Part shown: positions 27,001-37,205 of the stretch, piece after piece
Layout of the letters: every line of letters starts with the position of its first letter
Numbering within the stretch: the stretch's first letter is position 1
Made by a program: the position numbers and the translations under genes
From: a bacterium
Lineage (GTDB): Bacteria; Campylobacterota; Campylobacteria; Campylobacterales; Arcobacteraceae
Reading direction: 5' to 3'
NCBI GenBank assembly: GCA_018816105.1
Contig: JAHIWE010000036.1
Location: 1 to 64,000 of the forward strand
DNA length: 64,000 bases
The notes under the pieces: model-generated
The model's database searches: none
What the model saw: the letters and a program-made list of their open reading frames with translations, nothing else
Told to the model about the DNA's origin: nothing

Positions 27001-28242
27001 ATGAATAAAAGAGTAATGGACTTAAAAAAAGTAGAAGTTTGGGATGGAAATATGGCAAACTCACAAGCTTTGAGACAAGCTGATGTAGATGTTATTGCTG
27101 CTTATCCTATTACACCTTCAACTGCAACTGTTGAAAACTATTGTATGTTCCATGCAAATGGTTATGTTGATGGTGAAGTAATTATGACAGAATCTGAGCA
27201 TGCTGCAATGTCTGCATGTATTGGAGCTGGAGCTGCTGGTGGTAGAGTTGCAACTGCAACTTCTTCACAAGGTTTAGCACTTATGATTGAAACTTTATAC
27301 CAAGCATCTGGAATGAGAATTCCTGTTGTTTTATGTCTTGTAAATAGAGCACTTGCAGCTCCACTAAATGTAAATGGTGACCACTCAGATTTATATTTAA
27401 CAAGAGATTCTGGTTGGATTTCAATTGATGCATTTTCACCTCAAGAAGCTTATGATATGACATTAATGTCATTTAAAATTTCTGAGCATCCAGCTGTTAG
27501 ATTACCTGTAATTTCTAACCAAGATGGATTTATGACATCACATACAGCTCAAAATGTTACTCCATTAGAAGATGATGTAGCTTGTAAATTTGTAGGTGAT
27601 TACTTACAAGTAAATGCTTTATTAAACTTTGATAAACCAGTAACTCATGGTGTACAAACTGAACAAGATTGGCACTTTGAACATAAAGCTAAACAACATG
27701 CGGCATTAATGGGTTCTAAAAAAGTAATTTTAGAAACATTTGCGCAATTTAAAGAATTAACAGGGAGAGAATATAAACTTGTTGAAACTTATGGTGATGC
27801 AGATGCCAATATTGCAATCGTATGTTTAGGTTCAACTTTTGAAACAGCAATGCTTGCAATTGAACAATTAAAAGAAGAAGGTATTAATGCTTGTGTTGTT
27901 GCACCTAGAGTATTTAGACCATTCCCACTTGAAGAAATTGCGGAGGCTTTACAAGGTATGAAAGCTATTGCTTGTATGGATAGATCAGCTCCTGGTGGAA
28001 CAGTTGGAACACTTTATAATGAAATATCTGGAGCATTAATTAACACGCCTGCACGTCCTATAATATCTAACTTAATTTATGGATTAGGTGGAAGAGATAT
28101 GACTGTTGCTGGATTAAAAAATATTTTTAGAACATTAGATAAAGAGGCTCGTGAAGGTAAATTATCTGGAAAAATTCAAAGATTCATTGGAGTTAGAGGT
28201 CCAGAATTAAGCTTTTATGAGGCACAAGGAGTACAAAAATGA
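27001..28242 (+). CDS. porA: pyruvate:ferredoxin oxidoreductase alpha subunit
   Basis: The 413-residue subunit has the domain I signature AAYPITPSTATVENY near residue 32, the pyruvate-binding region EHAAMSACIGAGAAGGRVATATSSQGLALM, and domain II from about residue 255 (VCLGSTFETAMLAI). The conserved YPITPST is present. The GTGAATAACA context places the start just after porD. Overlaps porB by 4 bases (ATGA). Confidence 0.95.
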   Translation: MNKRVMDLKKVEVWDGNMANSQALRQADVDVIAAYPITPSTATVENYCMFHANGYVDGEVIMTESEHAAMSACIGAGAAGGRVATATSSQGLALMIETLYQASGMRIPVVLCLVNRALAAPLNVNGDHSDLYLTRDSGWISIDAFSPQEAYDMTLMSFKISEHPAVRLPVISNQDGFMTSHTAQNVTPLEDDVACKFVGDYLQVNALLNFDKPVTHGVQTEQDWHFEHKAKQHAALMGSKKVILETFAQFKELTGREYKLVETYGDADANIAIVCLGSTFETAMLAIEQLKEEGINACVVAPRVFRPFPLEEIAEALQGMKAIACMDRSAPGGTVGTLYNEISGALINTPARPIISNLIYGLGGRDMTVAGLKNIFRTLDKEAREGKLSGKIQRFIGVRGPELSFYEAQGVQK

Positions 28243-29207
28243 GTACACTAGTTAATACACAAAAAGAAATTAAAAATTTAAAATCATTCTCAACAGCAGC
28301 TGAAAGATTTGAAGGTTCGCACCTTTTATGTCCAGGTTGTGCTCACTCTATTATTGTAAGAGAAGTTTTAAATGCAACAAATGATAACTTAGTTGTTTCA
28401 GCATCTACTGGATGTTTAGAAGTTTGTACAGCTATTTATCCTCATACTTCATGGGATTGTTCTTGGATTCATATTGGATTTGAAAACTCTTCAACTGCAA
28501 TGGCAGGTGTTGAAACTATGAATAAAGCATTAAGAAATAAAGGAAGAATATCTGAAGATACACCTGAACCAAAGTTTGTAACATTTGGTGGAGATGGTTC
28601 AACTTATGATATTGGATTCCAATGGATTTCTGGATGTTTTGAAAGAGGACATGACTTTATGTATGTTTGTTTAGACAATGAAGTTTATGCAAATACAGGA
28701 GGTCAAAGATCATCTTCGACACCAATTGGAGCTAGTACAACAACTGCACCAGCTGGAAGTCATTCTTATGGTGAGAAAAGACAGAAAAAAGATATCGTAT
28801 CTATTATGGCAGCGCATGGTGCTCCTTATGTTGCACAAGTAGCTCCTAATAAATGGAAAGATATGGTTAAAAAAATCCAAAGAGGATTTGATACAAAAGG
28901 ACCTGTATTTATCAATGCAATGTCAGCTTGTACAACTGAATGGAAATTTGCTCCAAATCAAACTATTGAAGTTTCTGATTTAGCAGTTGATTCATTAGTT
29001 TTCCCATTATATGAAATTATTGATGGAAGAGAATTAAACATCACGTATAGACCAAAAAACATCATTCCTGTTAGAGATTATTTAGGTGCACAACCAAGAT
29101 TTAAACATTTATTTAAACCTGAATATGAATACTTAATTGATGAATGGCAACAAAGAATCGACAAAAGATGGGAATTCTTACAAAAAAGAGAAGAAATCCG
29201 AATGTAA
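28239..29207 (+). CDS. porB: pyruvate:ferredoxin oxidoreductase beta subunit
   Basis: Binds thiamine diphosphate. The 322 residues have LCPGCAHSIIVREVL near 31, STGCLEV, the TPP motif GGDGSTYDIGFQWISG near 111 with DNEVYANTGGQRSSSTP after it, and a further Cys (SACTTEW) that completes the cluster ligands known in PFOR beta subunits. Last gene of porGDAB; a terminator lies 152 bases downstream. Confidence 0.96.
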   Translation: MSTLVNTQKEIKNLKSFSTAAERFEGSHLLCPGCAHSIIVREVLNATNDNLVVSASTGCLEVCTAIYPHTSWDCSWIHIGFENSSTAMAGVETMNKALRNKGRISEDTPEPKFVTFGGDGSTYDIGFQWISGCFERGHDFMYVCLDNEVYANTGGQRSSSTPIGASTTTAPAGSHSYGEKRQKKDIVSIMAAHGAPYVAQVAPNKWKDMVKKIQRGFDTKGPVFINAMSACTTEWKFAPNQTIEVSDLAVDSLVFPLYEIIDGRELNITYRPKNIIPVRDYLGAQPRFKHLFKPEYEYLIDEWQQRIDKRWEFLQKREEIRM

Positions 29208-29358
29208 TTTCTTCTTTTGTTTGAAAAATAAAATCTTTTTTTAAAAGTTTTATTTTTCTTACATTTATATTACATTCTTTTTAAATACTATATATAAGTC
29301 TATTAAATTACCTCCTGTTTTTTATATATGACATAAAAATACTAACAATTTTTCCTTT

Positions 29359-29404
29359 CCCCATTTCAATTTTTTTGCCTCCTATTGAAATGGGGATTTT
29401 TATT
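29359..29404 (+). terminator. terminator between porB and tctC
   Basis: CCCCATTTCAAT pairs perfectly with ATTGAAATGGGG across a 13-base loop (29359-29395), followed by ATTTTTATTT. The rest of the 284-base gap is AT-rich with no gene visible. Confidence 0.85.
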
Positions 29405-29491
29405 TCTAAATTTCAAAATTTTTTTTTTATTTTATTTTTCTTACATTTTTTTCCTTTATCATAAAAATATAAATAACTCAAAAGGACTCAT

Positions 29492-30463
29492 ATGAAAATT
29501 CAATTTTCAAAAATCTGTAAAAATGTTGCATTAGCAAGTTGTCTAGTTGCAGGAATGGCTGTAACTTCTGTTGCATCAAGTGTTGAGAAAATTCACTTTT
29601 TAATCCCAGGAGGTGCTGGTGGTGGATGGGACGGAACAGCAAGAGGTGTTGGTGATGCATTAAAAAAATCTAACCTTGTTGGTGAAACATCTTATGAAAA
29701 CATGTCAGGTGGTGGTGGAGGTACTGCTATTGCTTATATGATTGAAACGGCACGAAAACAAGAAAATACTTTAATGATAAATTCAACTCCAATAGTAATT
29801 AGATCACTACAGGGTGTTTTCCCTCAATCATTCAGAGATTTATCTTTAGTTTCAGCTGTTGTTGCTGACTATGGAGTTCTTGTTGTTGCTGCTGATTCTA
29901 AATACAAAACGTGGGCTGATGTAAAAGCTTCATTTGAAAAAGATCCAACTGCACTAAAAATTGCAGGTGGAAGCTCAAGAGGAAGTATGGATCACTTAGT
30001 TGCTGCTCAAATTTTTAAGGCAGCAGGTGGGAATCCTACAAATGTAAGATATGTTCCTTATGATGCAGGTGGAAAAGCACTTGCAGGATTATTAACAGGT
30101 GAAGTAGATGTTCTTTCAACTGGTCTTGGTGAAGTTTTAGAAAAACATAAAAAAGGTGAACTAAGAATTATTGGTGTTACTTCTGATGAAGCTATTGATG
30201 GAGTTCCAAGTTTCAAAGAAATGGGTGTTGATGCATACTTTGCAAACTGGAGAGGATTCTTTGGAGCGCCTAATTTACCAGAAGAGAAAATTAATGCTTT
30301 TGCAAAAGTTTTCGCAGATATGTATAAAACAAAAGAGTGGGAAGAAGTTAGAGCTAGAAATGGTTGGTCAAATTTATATAAACCAACTGCTGCATTTAAA
30401 ACATTCTTAGAAAAACAAGAAGAAGGTATCTCATCTTTAATGAAAGAAATGGGGTTCCTATAA
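29492..30463 (+). CDS. tctC: tripartite tricarboxylate transporter substrate-binding protein
   Basis: Periplasmic receptor of a TctABC carboxylate importer. The 323 residues include a signal peptide (to about residue 29, ...VAGMAVTSVASS), the family pattern IHFLIPGGAGGGWDGTARGVGDAL, and GGSSRGSMDHLVAAQIFKAAG and YVPYDAGGKALAGLLTGEVD in the core. Known ligands in the family are citrate, other carboxylates and aromatic acids; the ligand here is unknown. ATG follows AAAAGGACTCAT. First gene of tctCBA. Confidence 0.93.
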   Translation: MKIQFSKICKNVALASCLVAGMAVTSVASSVEKIHFLIPGGAGGGWDGTARGVGDALKKSNLVGETSYENMSGGGGGTAIAYMIETARKQENTLMINSTPIVIRSLQGVFPQSFRDLSLVSAVVADYGVLVVAADSKYKTWADVKASFEKDPTALKIAGGSSRGSMDHLVAAQIFKAAGGNPTNVRYVPYDAGGKALAGLLTGEVDVLSTGLGEVLEKHKKGELRIIGVTSDEAIDGVPSFKEMGVDAYFANWRGFFGAPNLPEEKINAFAKVFADMYKTKEWEEVRARNGWSNLYKPTAAFKTFLEKQEEGISSLMKEMGFL

Positions 30464-30505
30464 AATAAATAGAGCTTTTGCTCTGTTTATATAAAGGATT
30501 TAATT

Positions 30506-30991
30506 ATGACAAAAAATAGAATCGGATCATTATTCTTTTTAGCTTTTTCAACTTTTTATTTTTATAGAGTTTTTAGTATAAAAAAGATGCCAGGTAATCA
30601 ATTTGAGATTATGACAGCTTCAACTTTTCCTTTTTATATTGCAATTACTGGAATTGCAATATCAATTATATTAATAATATTATCATTTATAGAAAAAGAT
30701 CAAGCCAAATTATCATTACAATATATAAAATCATTAGATTTAAAAACAACATTATATTTTATTTTGGCGATGTTCTTTTATGGTTTCACTATGAAAGCAT
30801 GGGGATTTATTATTGCAACAGCTGTATTTTTAGCAATAGGTTTTTTAATATTAAAAGAAAAAAGTTTGAAAAAGATATTAATAATTTCAATTAGTGTATC
30901 AGTTGGTTTTTATTTACTATTAAACAATGTAATGGGTGTTTATATAGATGCTGGTGATTTAATCGACAATTTAGTAGGAGCTATATCATGA
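30506..30991 (+). CDS. tctB: tripartite tricarboxylate transporter small membrane subunit
   Basis: The 161-residue protein has four membrane helices in the TctB layout, with MPGNQFEIMTASTFPFYIAITGIAIS and FYGFTMKAWGFIIATAVFLAIGFLIL. It lies 42 bases after tctC behind AAAGGA and overlaps tctA by 4 bases. Confidence 0.9.
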   Translation: MTKNRIGSLFFLAFSTFYFYRVFSIKKMPGNQFEIMTASTFPFYIAITGIAISIILIILSFIEKDQAKLSLQYIKSLDLKTTLYFILAMFFYGFTMKAWGFIIATAVFLAIGFLILKEKSLKKILIISISVSVGFYLLLNNVMGVYIDAGDLIDNLVGAIS

Positions 30992-32505
30992 TGGATGGTA
31001 TTTTATTAGGAGCAGCAACTGCTTTTTCTATGTATAATATTTTAATGGTAATTATTGGATGTTTTGCAGGTACATTTATTGGAATGATTCCAGGACTTGG
31101 ACCAATATCTGCTATTGCACTTATGATTCCAATTACGTATGGAATGGACCCATCATCTGGATTAATTTTAATCTCAGGGGTTTATTATGGTGCAATTTTT
31201 GGAGGTTCAACTTCATCAATTTTAATTAATGCGCCAGGAGTTGCAGGAACTGTTGCAACATCATTTGATGGTTATCCAATGGCACAAAAAGGTCAAGCTG
31301 GAAAAGCTCTTGCCATTGCTGCTTATGCCTCTTTTAGTGGTGGAACAATTGCAGCAATTTTCTTACTTATTGCAGCGCCTGCACTAGCAAGTGTGAGTTT
31401 AAGTTTTCAGTCATCTGATTATTTTGCTTTAATGGTTTTAGGGCTTACAGCAGTTGCAGCGTTTGCGGGAAAAGGTAAGTTTTTAAAAGCAGCTATCATG
31501 ACTATATTTGGTCTTATGTTAGCAACAGTTGGAACAGATTCAGATTCAGGAATTGCAAGATTTACTTTTGGAAGAATGGACTTAATTGATGGAATTTCAT
31601 TTTTACTATTAGCAATGGCTGCTTTTGCATTATCTGAAGCACTTATGAATGTATTGGAAAATCATAAAGTTTCAAAACAAGAAGAAGATGAATTAAAAAA
31701 AGACATTGGTACTTTAAAATTAACAAAACAAGAAGTAAAAGAGATTATTCCAACTATTGGAAGATCATCTGTTTTAGGATTCTTTGTTGGAGTTCTTCCT
31801 GGAGCTGGTGCGACTATTGCTTCATTTTTAGCTTATGGAATGGAAAGAAGTTTTGCAAGTGCTAAGGATAAGTTAGGTTTTGGAAAAGGAAGTTTAAAAG
31901 GACTTGCAGCTCCTGAAAGTGCAAATAATGCTGCTTGTACAGGTTCATTTGTTCCTTTATTAACACTTGGAATTCCAGGAAGTGGAACTACTGCTATTAT
32001 CTTAGGAGCTTTATTGTCTTATGGAATTCAACCAGGTCCTACTATGTATATTGATAATCCGGCTTTATTTTGGTCTGTTATTATTTCTATGTATGTTGGA
32101 AACTTTGTATTATTGGTTTTAAATTTACCATTAATTCCTTATATTGCAAAACTATTAGCTGTTCCTAAACAGTTGTTATTACCATTAATTATGTTCTTCT
32201 CATTAGTTGGGGTTTATTTAGTTACATTTAACAACTTTGATATTTATATGATGACAACATTTGCTGTTGTTGCACTATTTTTAAGAATTGTTGATTTCCC
32301 AATGGCTCCTATGATTTTAGGATTTATTTTAGGTGGAATGATGGAAGATAATCTTAGACGTGCATTAACAATTAGTGATGGTTCAATCTCATTTTTATGG
32401 GAAAGACCTATTACATTATCAATTTTAATTCTTACTATTGTGCTATTACTTATGCCATTAATTAGTGAGTTTTTAGCTAAAATGAAAAAGAGAAAAGAGA
32501 GTTAA
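30988..32505 (+). CDS. tctA: tripartite tricarboxylate transporter large membrane subunit
   Basis: The 505-residue transport subunit has about 12 helices in two inverted repeats. Family signatures are GTFIGMIPGLGPISAIALMIP near 29 and the matching FFVGVLPGAGATIASFLAYG near 266, plus GGSTSSILINAPG near 72 and APESANNAACTGSFVPLLTLGIPGS near 306, here split. Two ATG codons stand in tandem at 30988 and 30991; the first overlaps the tctB stop. Confidence 0.95.
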   Translation: MMDGILLGAATAFSMYNILMVIIGCFAGTFIGMIPGLGPISAIALMIPITYGMDPSSGLILISGVYYGAIFGGSTSSILINAPGVAGTVATSFDGYPMAQKGQAGKALAIAAYASFSGGTIAAIFLLIAAPALASVSLSFQSSDYFALMVLGLTAVAAFAGKGKFLKAAIMTIFGLMLATVGTDSDSGIARFTFGRMDLIDGISFLLLAMAAFALSEALMNVLENHKVSKQEEDELKKDIGTLKLTKQEVKEIIPTIGRSSVLGFFVGVLPGAGATIASFLAYGMERSFASAKDKLGFGKGSLKGLAAPESANNAACTGSFVPLLTLGIPGSGTTAIILGALLSYGIQPGPTMYIDNPALFWSVIISMYVGNFVLLVLNLPLIPYIAKLLAVPKQLLLPLIMFFSLVGVYLVTFNNFDIYMMTTFAVVALFLRIVDFPMAPMILGFILGGMMEDNLRRALTISDGSISFLWERPITLSILILTIVLLLMPLISEFLAKMKKRKES

Positions 32506-32519
32506 TCTCTTTTCTTTAT
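32489..32519 (+). terminator. hairpin after tctA, probable partial terminator
   Basis: The last codons of tctA pair with the following bases (AGAGAAAAGAGA with TCTCTTTTCTTT, 11 of 12). The regulator gene starts 16 bases later, so this may lower its expression relative to the transporter. Confidence 0.5.
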
Positions 32520-32534
32520 AAAAAAGAGGTTTAT

Positions 32535-33221
32535 ATGGATGAGTTTAAAAAATATACTATATTATACATTGAAGATGATGAAGGTGTAAGAACTATAAAT
32601 TCTCGTTTTTTAAATCGTATGTTTAACGAATTATATGAAGCAAAAGATGGGCAAGAAGGTTATGAATTATATAAAAAATATCATCCTGATATTATTCTAA
32701 CCGATATAAAAATGCCAAGATTAGATGGTATTTCACTTTCTAAAAAAATAAGAGAAAAAGATAAAACTACAAAAATCATAATATCAACTGCTTTTAGTGA
32801 AAAAAACTATTTATTAGATGCTATTGAATTAAATCTTGAAAAATATATTATAAAACCACTAACAAGTAGAAATCTAATGCCCGCTCTTACAAAAGCTGTT
32901 GATTCACTAGAAAAACAAAAAGATTTCAAAATATTCTTAGATGAAAACTTCTACTTTGATAATAACACTTCACTATTTTATTTTGAAGACAAAGTTATAG
33001 ATCTTACAAAAAAAGAGTTGCTTTTCTTAAAACTTTTAACACTAAATAAAGATAGAGTTGTATCTTACGAAGAGATAGAACAAAATATTTGGGAAGATGA
33101 ATATATGAGTTTAAATTCACTTAGAACATCAATTGGATTTTTACGAAAAAAGATTCCATTTAATTGTATTAAGAATATTTCAAATATGGGTTATAAGTTA
33201 AATCTTGAAAAAAAATTATAA
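32535..33221 (+). CDS. OmpR-type response regulator of the Tct locus
   Basis: 228 residues. Receiver: YIEDDEG at 12-18, phospho-acceptor Asp in ILTDIKMPRLDG near 56, Lys in YIIKPL near 108. Winged-helix domain from about 145: DLTKKELLFLKLL, SYEEIEQNIW, SLRTSIGFLRKKI, NMGYKLNL. The kinase gene overlaps it by 17 bases, so the two are a pair; placed directly after tctCBA, they probably control that transporter. The protein at 47405 is a paralogue. Confidence 0.88.
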   Translation: MDEFKKYTILYIEDDEGVRTINSRFLNRMFNELYEAKDGQEGYELYKKYHPDIILTDIKMPRLDGISLSKKIREKDKTTKIIISTAFSEKNYLLDAIELNLEKYIIKPLTSRNLMPALTKAVDSLEKQKDFKIFLDENFYFDNNTSLFYFEDKVIDLTKKELLFLKLLTLNKDRVVSYEEIEQNIWEDEYMSLNSLRTSIGFLRKKIPFNCIKNISNMGYKLNLEKKL

Positions 33222-35394
33222 TCTAAATCAAGAAAAAGGTATTAAAAAAACCACCTTACTAAGTTCAACTATTATTATTTTAATAGTTGCTACAATTACT
33301 GGTTATAACCTTATTAAAACAGAGTTTGATAACTTTAAAAATCATATAAATAGTTTTAAAGAAACCCTTATTGAAAGGGAAAAATTTTATATAAAAAGCT
33401 CAGTTGAAAACTTGAAAAATGATATAAGTTTTGAAGAACTTTCAATAATTACAAATAAAAAACTCAGAGTTAAAAATCAATCTATTGTTGCTTACAATCT
33501 AGCTCTTTCTTTGTATGAAAAAACTAAAAACTTAAGTAAACAAGAACAAATTCTATTAATAAAAAATTCAATCAATCAATTAGCACAAAAGAAAAATGAT
33601 ATAAACTATTTTATTTTAGATACAAAAGGTACATTAATTTTAAATAGTGAAAATGAAATAGATGAAAATCAAAATTTCTATGATTTTGAAGATATAAATG
33701 GTAAAAAGTTTATTAATGAAATTATTAATATGAAAGAAGAAAAACAAAATTTTGTTGATTACTTCTGGTATATTCCCAAAAATAGCATAACTGCAAAAAA
33801 GATAACATACTCAAGAGAACTCAAAGAGTTAGGAATAATAATTGGTTCAGGTACATTTTTAGATAAGCAAAGTAATGAACTAACCACTAAACTAACAAAA
33901 AAAATAGAAAGTCAGAATTTCAATAAAGAAGAGTTTATTTTCATTTATAAAATCAATAGCTTAAGTGATATTACAAATGAAAATGAATTAATAACACAAA
34001 AATTAATAGACACAAAAAAAGATGAAATTGAAGCTATGAAAAAACTTCTAATTAATACAGACTATAAAGGAAATGATTATCTATTTTATTACAATAATCA
34101 AAGACTCATTTATGGAACATATCTAAAAGATTATAGATATTTTATAGCAATGGGAGTAAATTTAAATAATATCTATGACATAGTAGATAAAGAAAGAAAT
34201 ATTTCTTTAGAAAATATGTACAGTAATATCACTCGATTAGTTGTTATTATTACTATTATGACCATCATATTTTTCATATTTTCCTTACTTTTTACTAAAA
34301 GAATTGAAACTATTTTTAAAGAGTATAAAGAGAATGTAATTTTAAATGAAGATAAATATCATATGCTTTTTAACCATAGTAATGATGCTTTTATTATCTC
34401 TCATCTTGATACAAATAATCATACAAAAATAACAAGTTACAATAAAACAGCATCAAAGGTAACTCAATATGATGATGAAGAGTTAATACATAAAGACTTT
34501 TTCAATTTATTTATAAATCTAAACTCTAACAAAATATTAGAAGAAAAATCATTTTTAGATACAGTAGAACTTCGAACAAAAAACAATCTTATTAAAACTA
34601 TTGAATTAAGTATTATTATTTATGAAGTAAATAAACAAAATATTGTTTTTGCATCACTAAGAGATATAACAGAAAGAACTCTTTTAAAAAAAGAAAAAGA
34701 GAAACAAAAAAAGATACTAATTCAAAAATCTAAAATGGCATCAATGGGTGAAATGATAGGAAATATTGCTCACCAATGGAGACAACCTTTAAGCCAATTA
34801 TCTGGATTGTTTATAGATATCGAATCAGCTTATGATTATAAAGAATTAAATAAAAAATATCTTCAAAATCGTGTAGAAGAAGCAAATGATTTACTTGAGT
34901 ATATGTCAAAAACAATTGATGATTTTAGAAATTTCTTTAATCCAAATTCTCTAAAAGAAGAATTTATTATAAAACATTCTGTTGAAAACGCTATAAAAAT
35001 TGTAAAATCAACACTTAATTTTCATAATATTGAACTAATTATTAATATTGATGAATCACTCAAAATTGAAGGCTTTAAAAATGAGTATTCACAAGCTGTA
35101 ATGAATATAATCTCAAATGCAAAAGATGTATTTATAGATAAAAAAATACAAAATCCTCAAATTAAAATCTATATAGAAAAAACTGAAAAAATAGCCTTAT
35201 GTATAGAAGATAATGCAGGAGGGATTAGTGAAGATATTATAGATAAAATCTTTGATCCATACTTTACAACCAAATATGAGTATGGTACGGGAATTGGACT
35301 TTATATGACAAAAATGATTATTGAAGATAAAATGAATGGTTCAATATATGTAAAAAACTCAACAGACGGAGCTATATTTTTTATAGAGGTTTAA
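33205..35394 (+). CDS. Cache-PAS sensor histidine kinase of the Tct locus
   Basis: 729 residues: membrane helix (about 15-36), a periplasmic Cache-type sensor of about 290 residues with VDYFWYIPKN, a second helix (LVVIITIMTIIFFIFSLLF, about 345-365), a PAS domain (about 385-495), and a kinase core with MASMGEMIGNIAHQWRQPL (His near 523), NIISNAKDVF, EDNAGGI and GTGIGLYMTKMI. The external sensor implies that a small ligand, perhaps the carboxylate carried by TctABC, is read in the periplasm. The start is TTG inside the regulator gene, without a good ribosome site, so it relies on coupling. Confidence 0.87.
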   Translation: MKKNYNLNQEKGIKKTTLLSSTIIILIVATITGYNLIKTEFDNFKNHINSFKETLIEREKFYIKSSVENLKNDISFEELSIITNKKLRVKNQSIVAYNLALSLYEKTKNLSKQEQILLIKNSINQLAQKKNDINYFILDTKGTLILNSENEIDENQNFYDFEDINGKKFINEIINMKEEKQNFVDYFWYIPKNSITAKKITYSRELKELGIIIGSGTFLDKQSNELTTKLTKKIESQNFNKEEFIFIYKINSLSDITNENELITQKLIDTKKDEIEAMKKLLINTDYKGNDYLFYYNNQRLIYGTYLKDYRYFIAMGVNLNNIYDIVDKERNISLENMYSNITRLVVIITIMTIIFFIFSLLFTKRIETIFKEYKENVILNEDKYHMLFNHSNDAFIISHLDTNNHTKITSYNKTASKVTQYDDEELIHKDFFNLFINLNSNKILEEKSFLDTVELRTKNNLIKTIELSIIIYEVNKQNIVFASLRDITERTLLKKEKEKQKKILIQKSKMASMGEMIGNIAHQWRQPLSQLSGLFIDIESAYDYKELNKKYLQNRVEEANDLLEYMSKTIDDFRNFFNPNSLKEEFIIKHSVENAIKIVKSTLNFHNIELIINIDESLKIEGFKNEYSQAVMNIISNAKDVFIDKKIQNPQIKIYIEKTEKIALCIEDNAGGISEDIIDKIFDPYFTTKYEYGTGIGLYMTKMIIEDKMNGSIYVKNSTDGAIFFIEV

Positions 35395-35498
35395 TTTCTT
35401 TTATTAAAAAATAAAAAATTAGAAATCATATAAAAGGCTAATTTCGATAAAATCATAAATCTTTTTATAAAAATACTTAAAATAGTAAAGGACGAAAC

Positions 35499-37136
35499 TT
35501 GATAAATGAATTAGCAGGTAAAAAAGCACCCAAAGAAATACTAGAAAATATTGAAAAACTAATTGAAGCTTATTATATCAATAAGCCAGATGTAAATATT
35601 CAGAGTCAAAAAGTTAGTTTTGGAACATCTGGGCATAGAGGAAGTTCTACAAAATCAAGTTTTAATGAAGAGCATATTTTAGCAATTACTCAAGCACTTT
35701 GTGAATATAGAAAAGGTGCTTCTATAAATGGTGTTATGCATATTGGAATTGATACTCATGCTTTATCTACTCCTGCTCAAATAACAGCTTTACAAGTTTT
35801 TTTAGCAAATGAAGTTCAATGTAAAATTGCACCTGAAAACACATATACTCCAACTCCTGTTATGTCTTTTACAATCATTGAATCAAATAAAAATTCAAAA
35901 GATTTAAATGATGGTGTAATTATAACTCCATCACATAATCCTCCATGTGATGGTGGATTTAAATACAACACTCCAAATGGAGGACCTTCTGATACTGATG
36001 TTACATCTGTTATAGAAAAAAGAGCAAATGAAATACTAAAAGATGGTTTAAAAGATGTTAAGTTCATAACAAAAGATAAAATATATGAATCTAAATTTTT
36101 AGAAATTGCTGATTTTATAACTCCTTATGTAAAAGCTTTAGAAACTATTATTGATATGGATATTATAAAAAATGCAAATCTAAATATTGGTGTAGATCCA
36201 CTTGGAGGTTCAGGGTTAGAAGTTTATAAAAAAATAAATGAAATTTATGGTCTTAACCTTGATATTGTAAATGATTCAATTGACCCTACTTTTTCTTTTA
36301 TGTCATGTGACCATGATGGAAAAATAAGAATGGATTGTTCTTCACCTTATGCTATGGCTTCACTTATTCAATTAGCTGACAAATATGATATTGCCTTTGC
36401 TAATGACCCTGACTTTGATAGACATGGAATCGTAACAAAAAGTGTAGGGCTTATGAATCCTAATCATTATTTAACTGTTGCTATTTGGTATTTGTTTTCA
36501 AATAGGAAATCTTGGAAAAATGACTTAGGAGTTGGAAAAACATTAGTTTCAAGTTCAATGATTGATAAAGTTGTTAAATCTTTAGATAAAAAACTATATG
36601 AAGTTCCAGTTGGATTTAAATGGTTTGTTGAAGGTTTATATGATGGAAGTTTAGCTTTTGGTGGAGAAGAGAGTGCGGGAGCATCTTTTTTAAGAAAAGA
36701 TGGAAGTGTTTGGTCTACAGATAAAGATGGAATTATTTTAAATCTTTTAGCTGCTGAAATTACTGCAAAATTAAAAAAAGACCCAGGAATTATTTATCAA
36801 GAGTTTGAAAAAGAATTTGGTAAAGCTTATTATAAAAGAGTTGATGCTGTTGCAAATTATGAACAAAAAGCAAAATTAAAAAATCTTTCTGTAAAAGATA
36901 TTACATCTAAAACTTTAGCAAATGAAGAAATTGAAAACATCTATACAAATGCAAGTGGAAATAATGCAAGTATTGGTGGTCTAAAAGTAACTACAAAAAA
37001 TGGTTGGTTTGCTGCTCGACCTTCTGGAACTGAAGATATTTATAAGATTTATGCTGAAAGTTTTATAGGTGAAGAGCATTTAGAACTGATTATAAAAGAA
37101 GCTCAAGAATTAGTTATAAAAAGTATAGAAGCGTAA
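35499..37136 (+). CDS. pgm: phosphoglucomutase
   Basis: Interconverts glucose-1- and glucose-6-phosphate. The 545 residues equal the E. coli Pgm type in length. Motifs are FGTSGHRGSS near 42, the phosphoserine loop TPSHNPPCDGGFKYN near 146, the metal loop NDPDFDRHG near 303, GGEESAGASF near 390 and RPSGTEDIYKIY near 510. The start is TTG at 35499 with AAAGGA 7 bases upstream; no ATG fits. Its stop codon lies in the loop of a terminator hairpin. Confidence 0.95.
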   Translation: MINELAGKKAPKEILENIEKLIEAYYINKPDVNIQSQKVSFGTSGHRGSSTKSSFNEEHILAITQALCEYRKGASINGVMHIGIDTHALSTPAQITALQVFLANEVQCKIAPENTYTPTPVMSFTIIESNKNSKDLNDGVIITPSHNPPCDGGFKYNTPNGGPSDTDVTSVIEKRANEILKDGLKDVKFITKDKIYESKFLEIADFITPYVKALETIIDMDIIKNANLNIGVDPLGGSGLEVYKKINEIYGLNLDIVNDSIDPTFSFMSCDHDGKIRMDCSSPYAMASLIQLADKYDIAFANDPDFDRHGIVTKSVGLMNPNHYLTVAIWYLFSNRKSWKNDLGVGKTLVSSSMIDKVVKSLDKKLYEVPVGFKWFVEGLYDGSLAFGGEESAGASFLRKDGSVWSTDKDGIILNLLAAEITAKLKKDPGIIYQEFEKEFGKAYYKRVDAVANYEQKAKLKNLSVKDITSKTLANEEIENIYTNASGNNASIGGLKVTTKNGWFAARPSGTEDIYKIYAESFIGEEHLELIIKEAQELVIKSIEA

Positions 37137-37148
37137 GCTATACTTTTT
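37118..37148 (+). terminator. terminator overlapping the pgm stop codon
   Basis: AAAAAGTATAG (37118-37128) pairs with CTATACTTTTT (37138-37148); the TAA stop is in the nine-base loop. Confidence 0.78.
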
Positions 37149-37205
37149 ATAAACATTTAGTTTCTTTTTTATTTTTCTTACATTATATCTTGTTAATATC
37201 TTTTT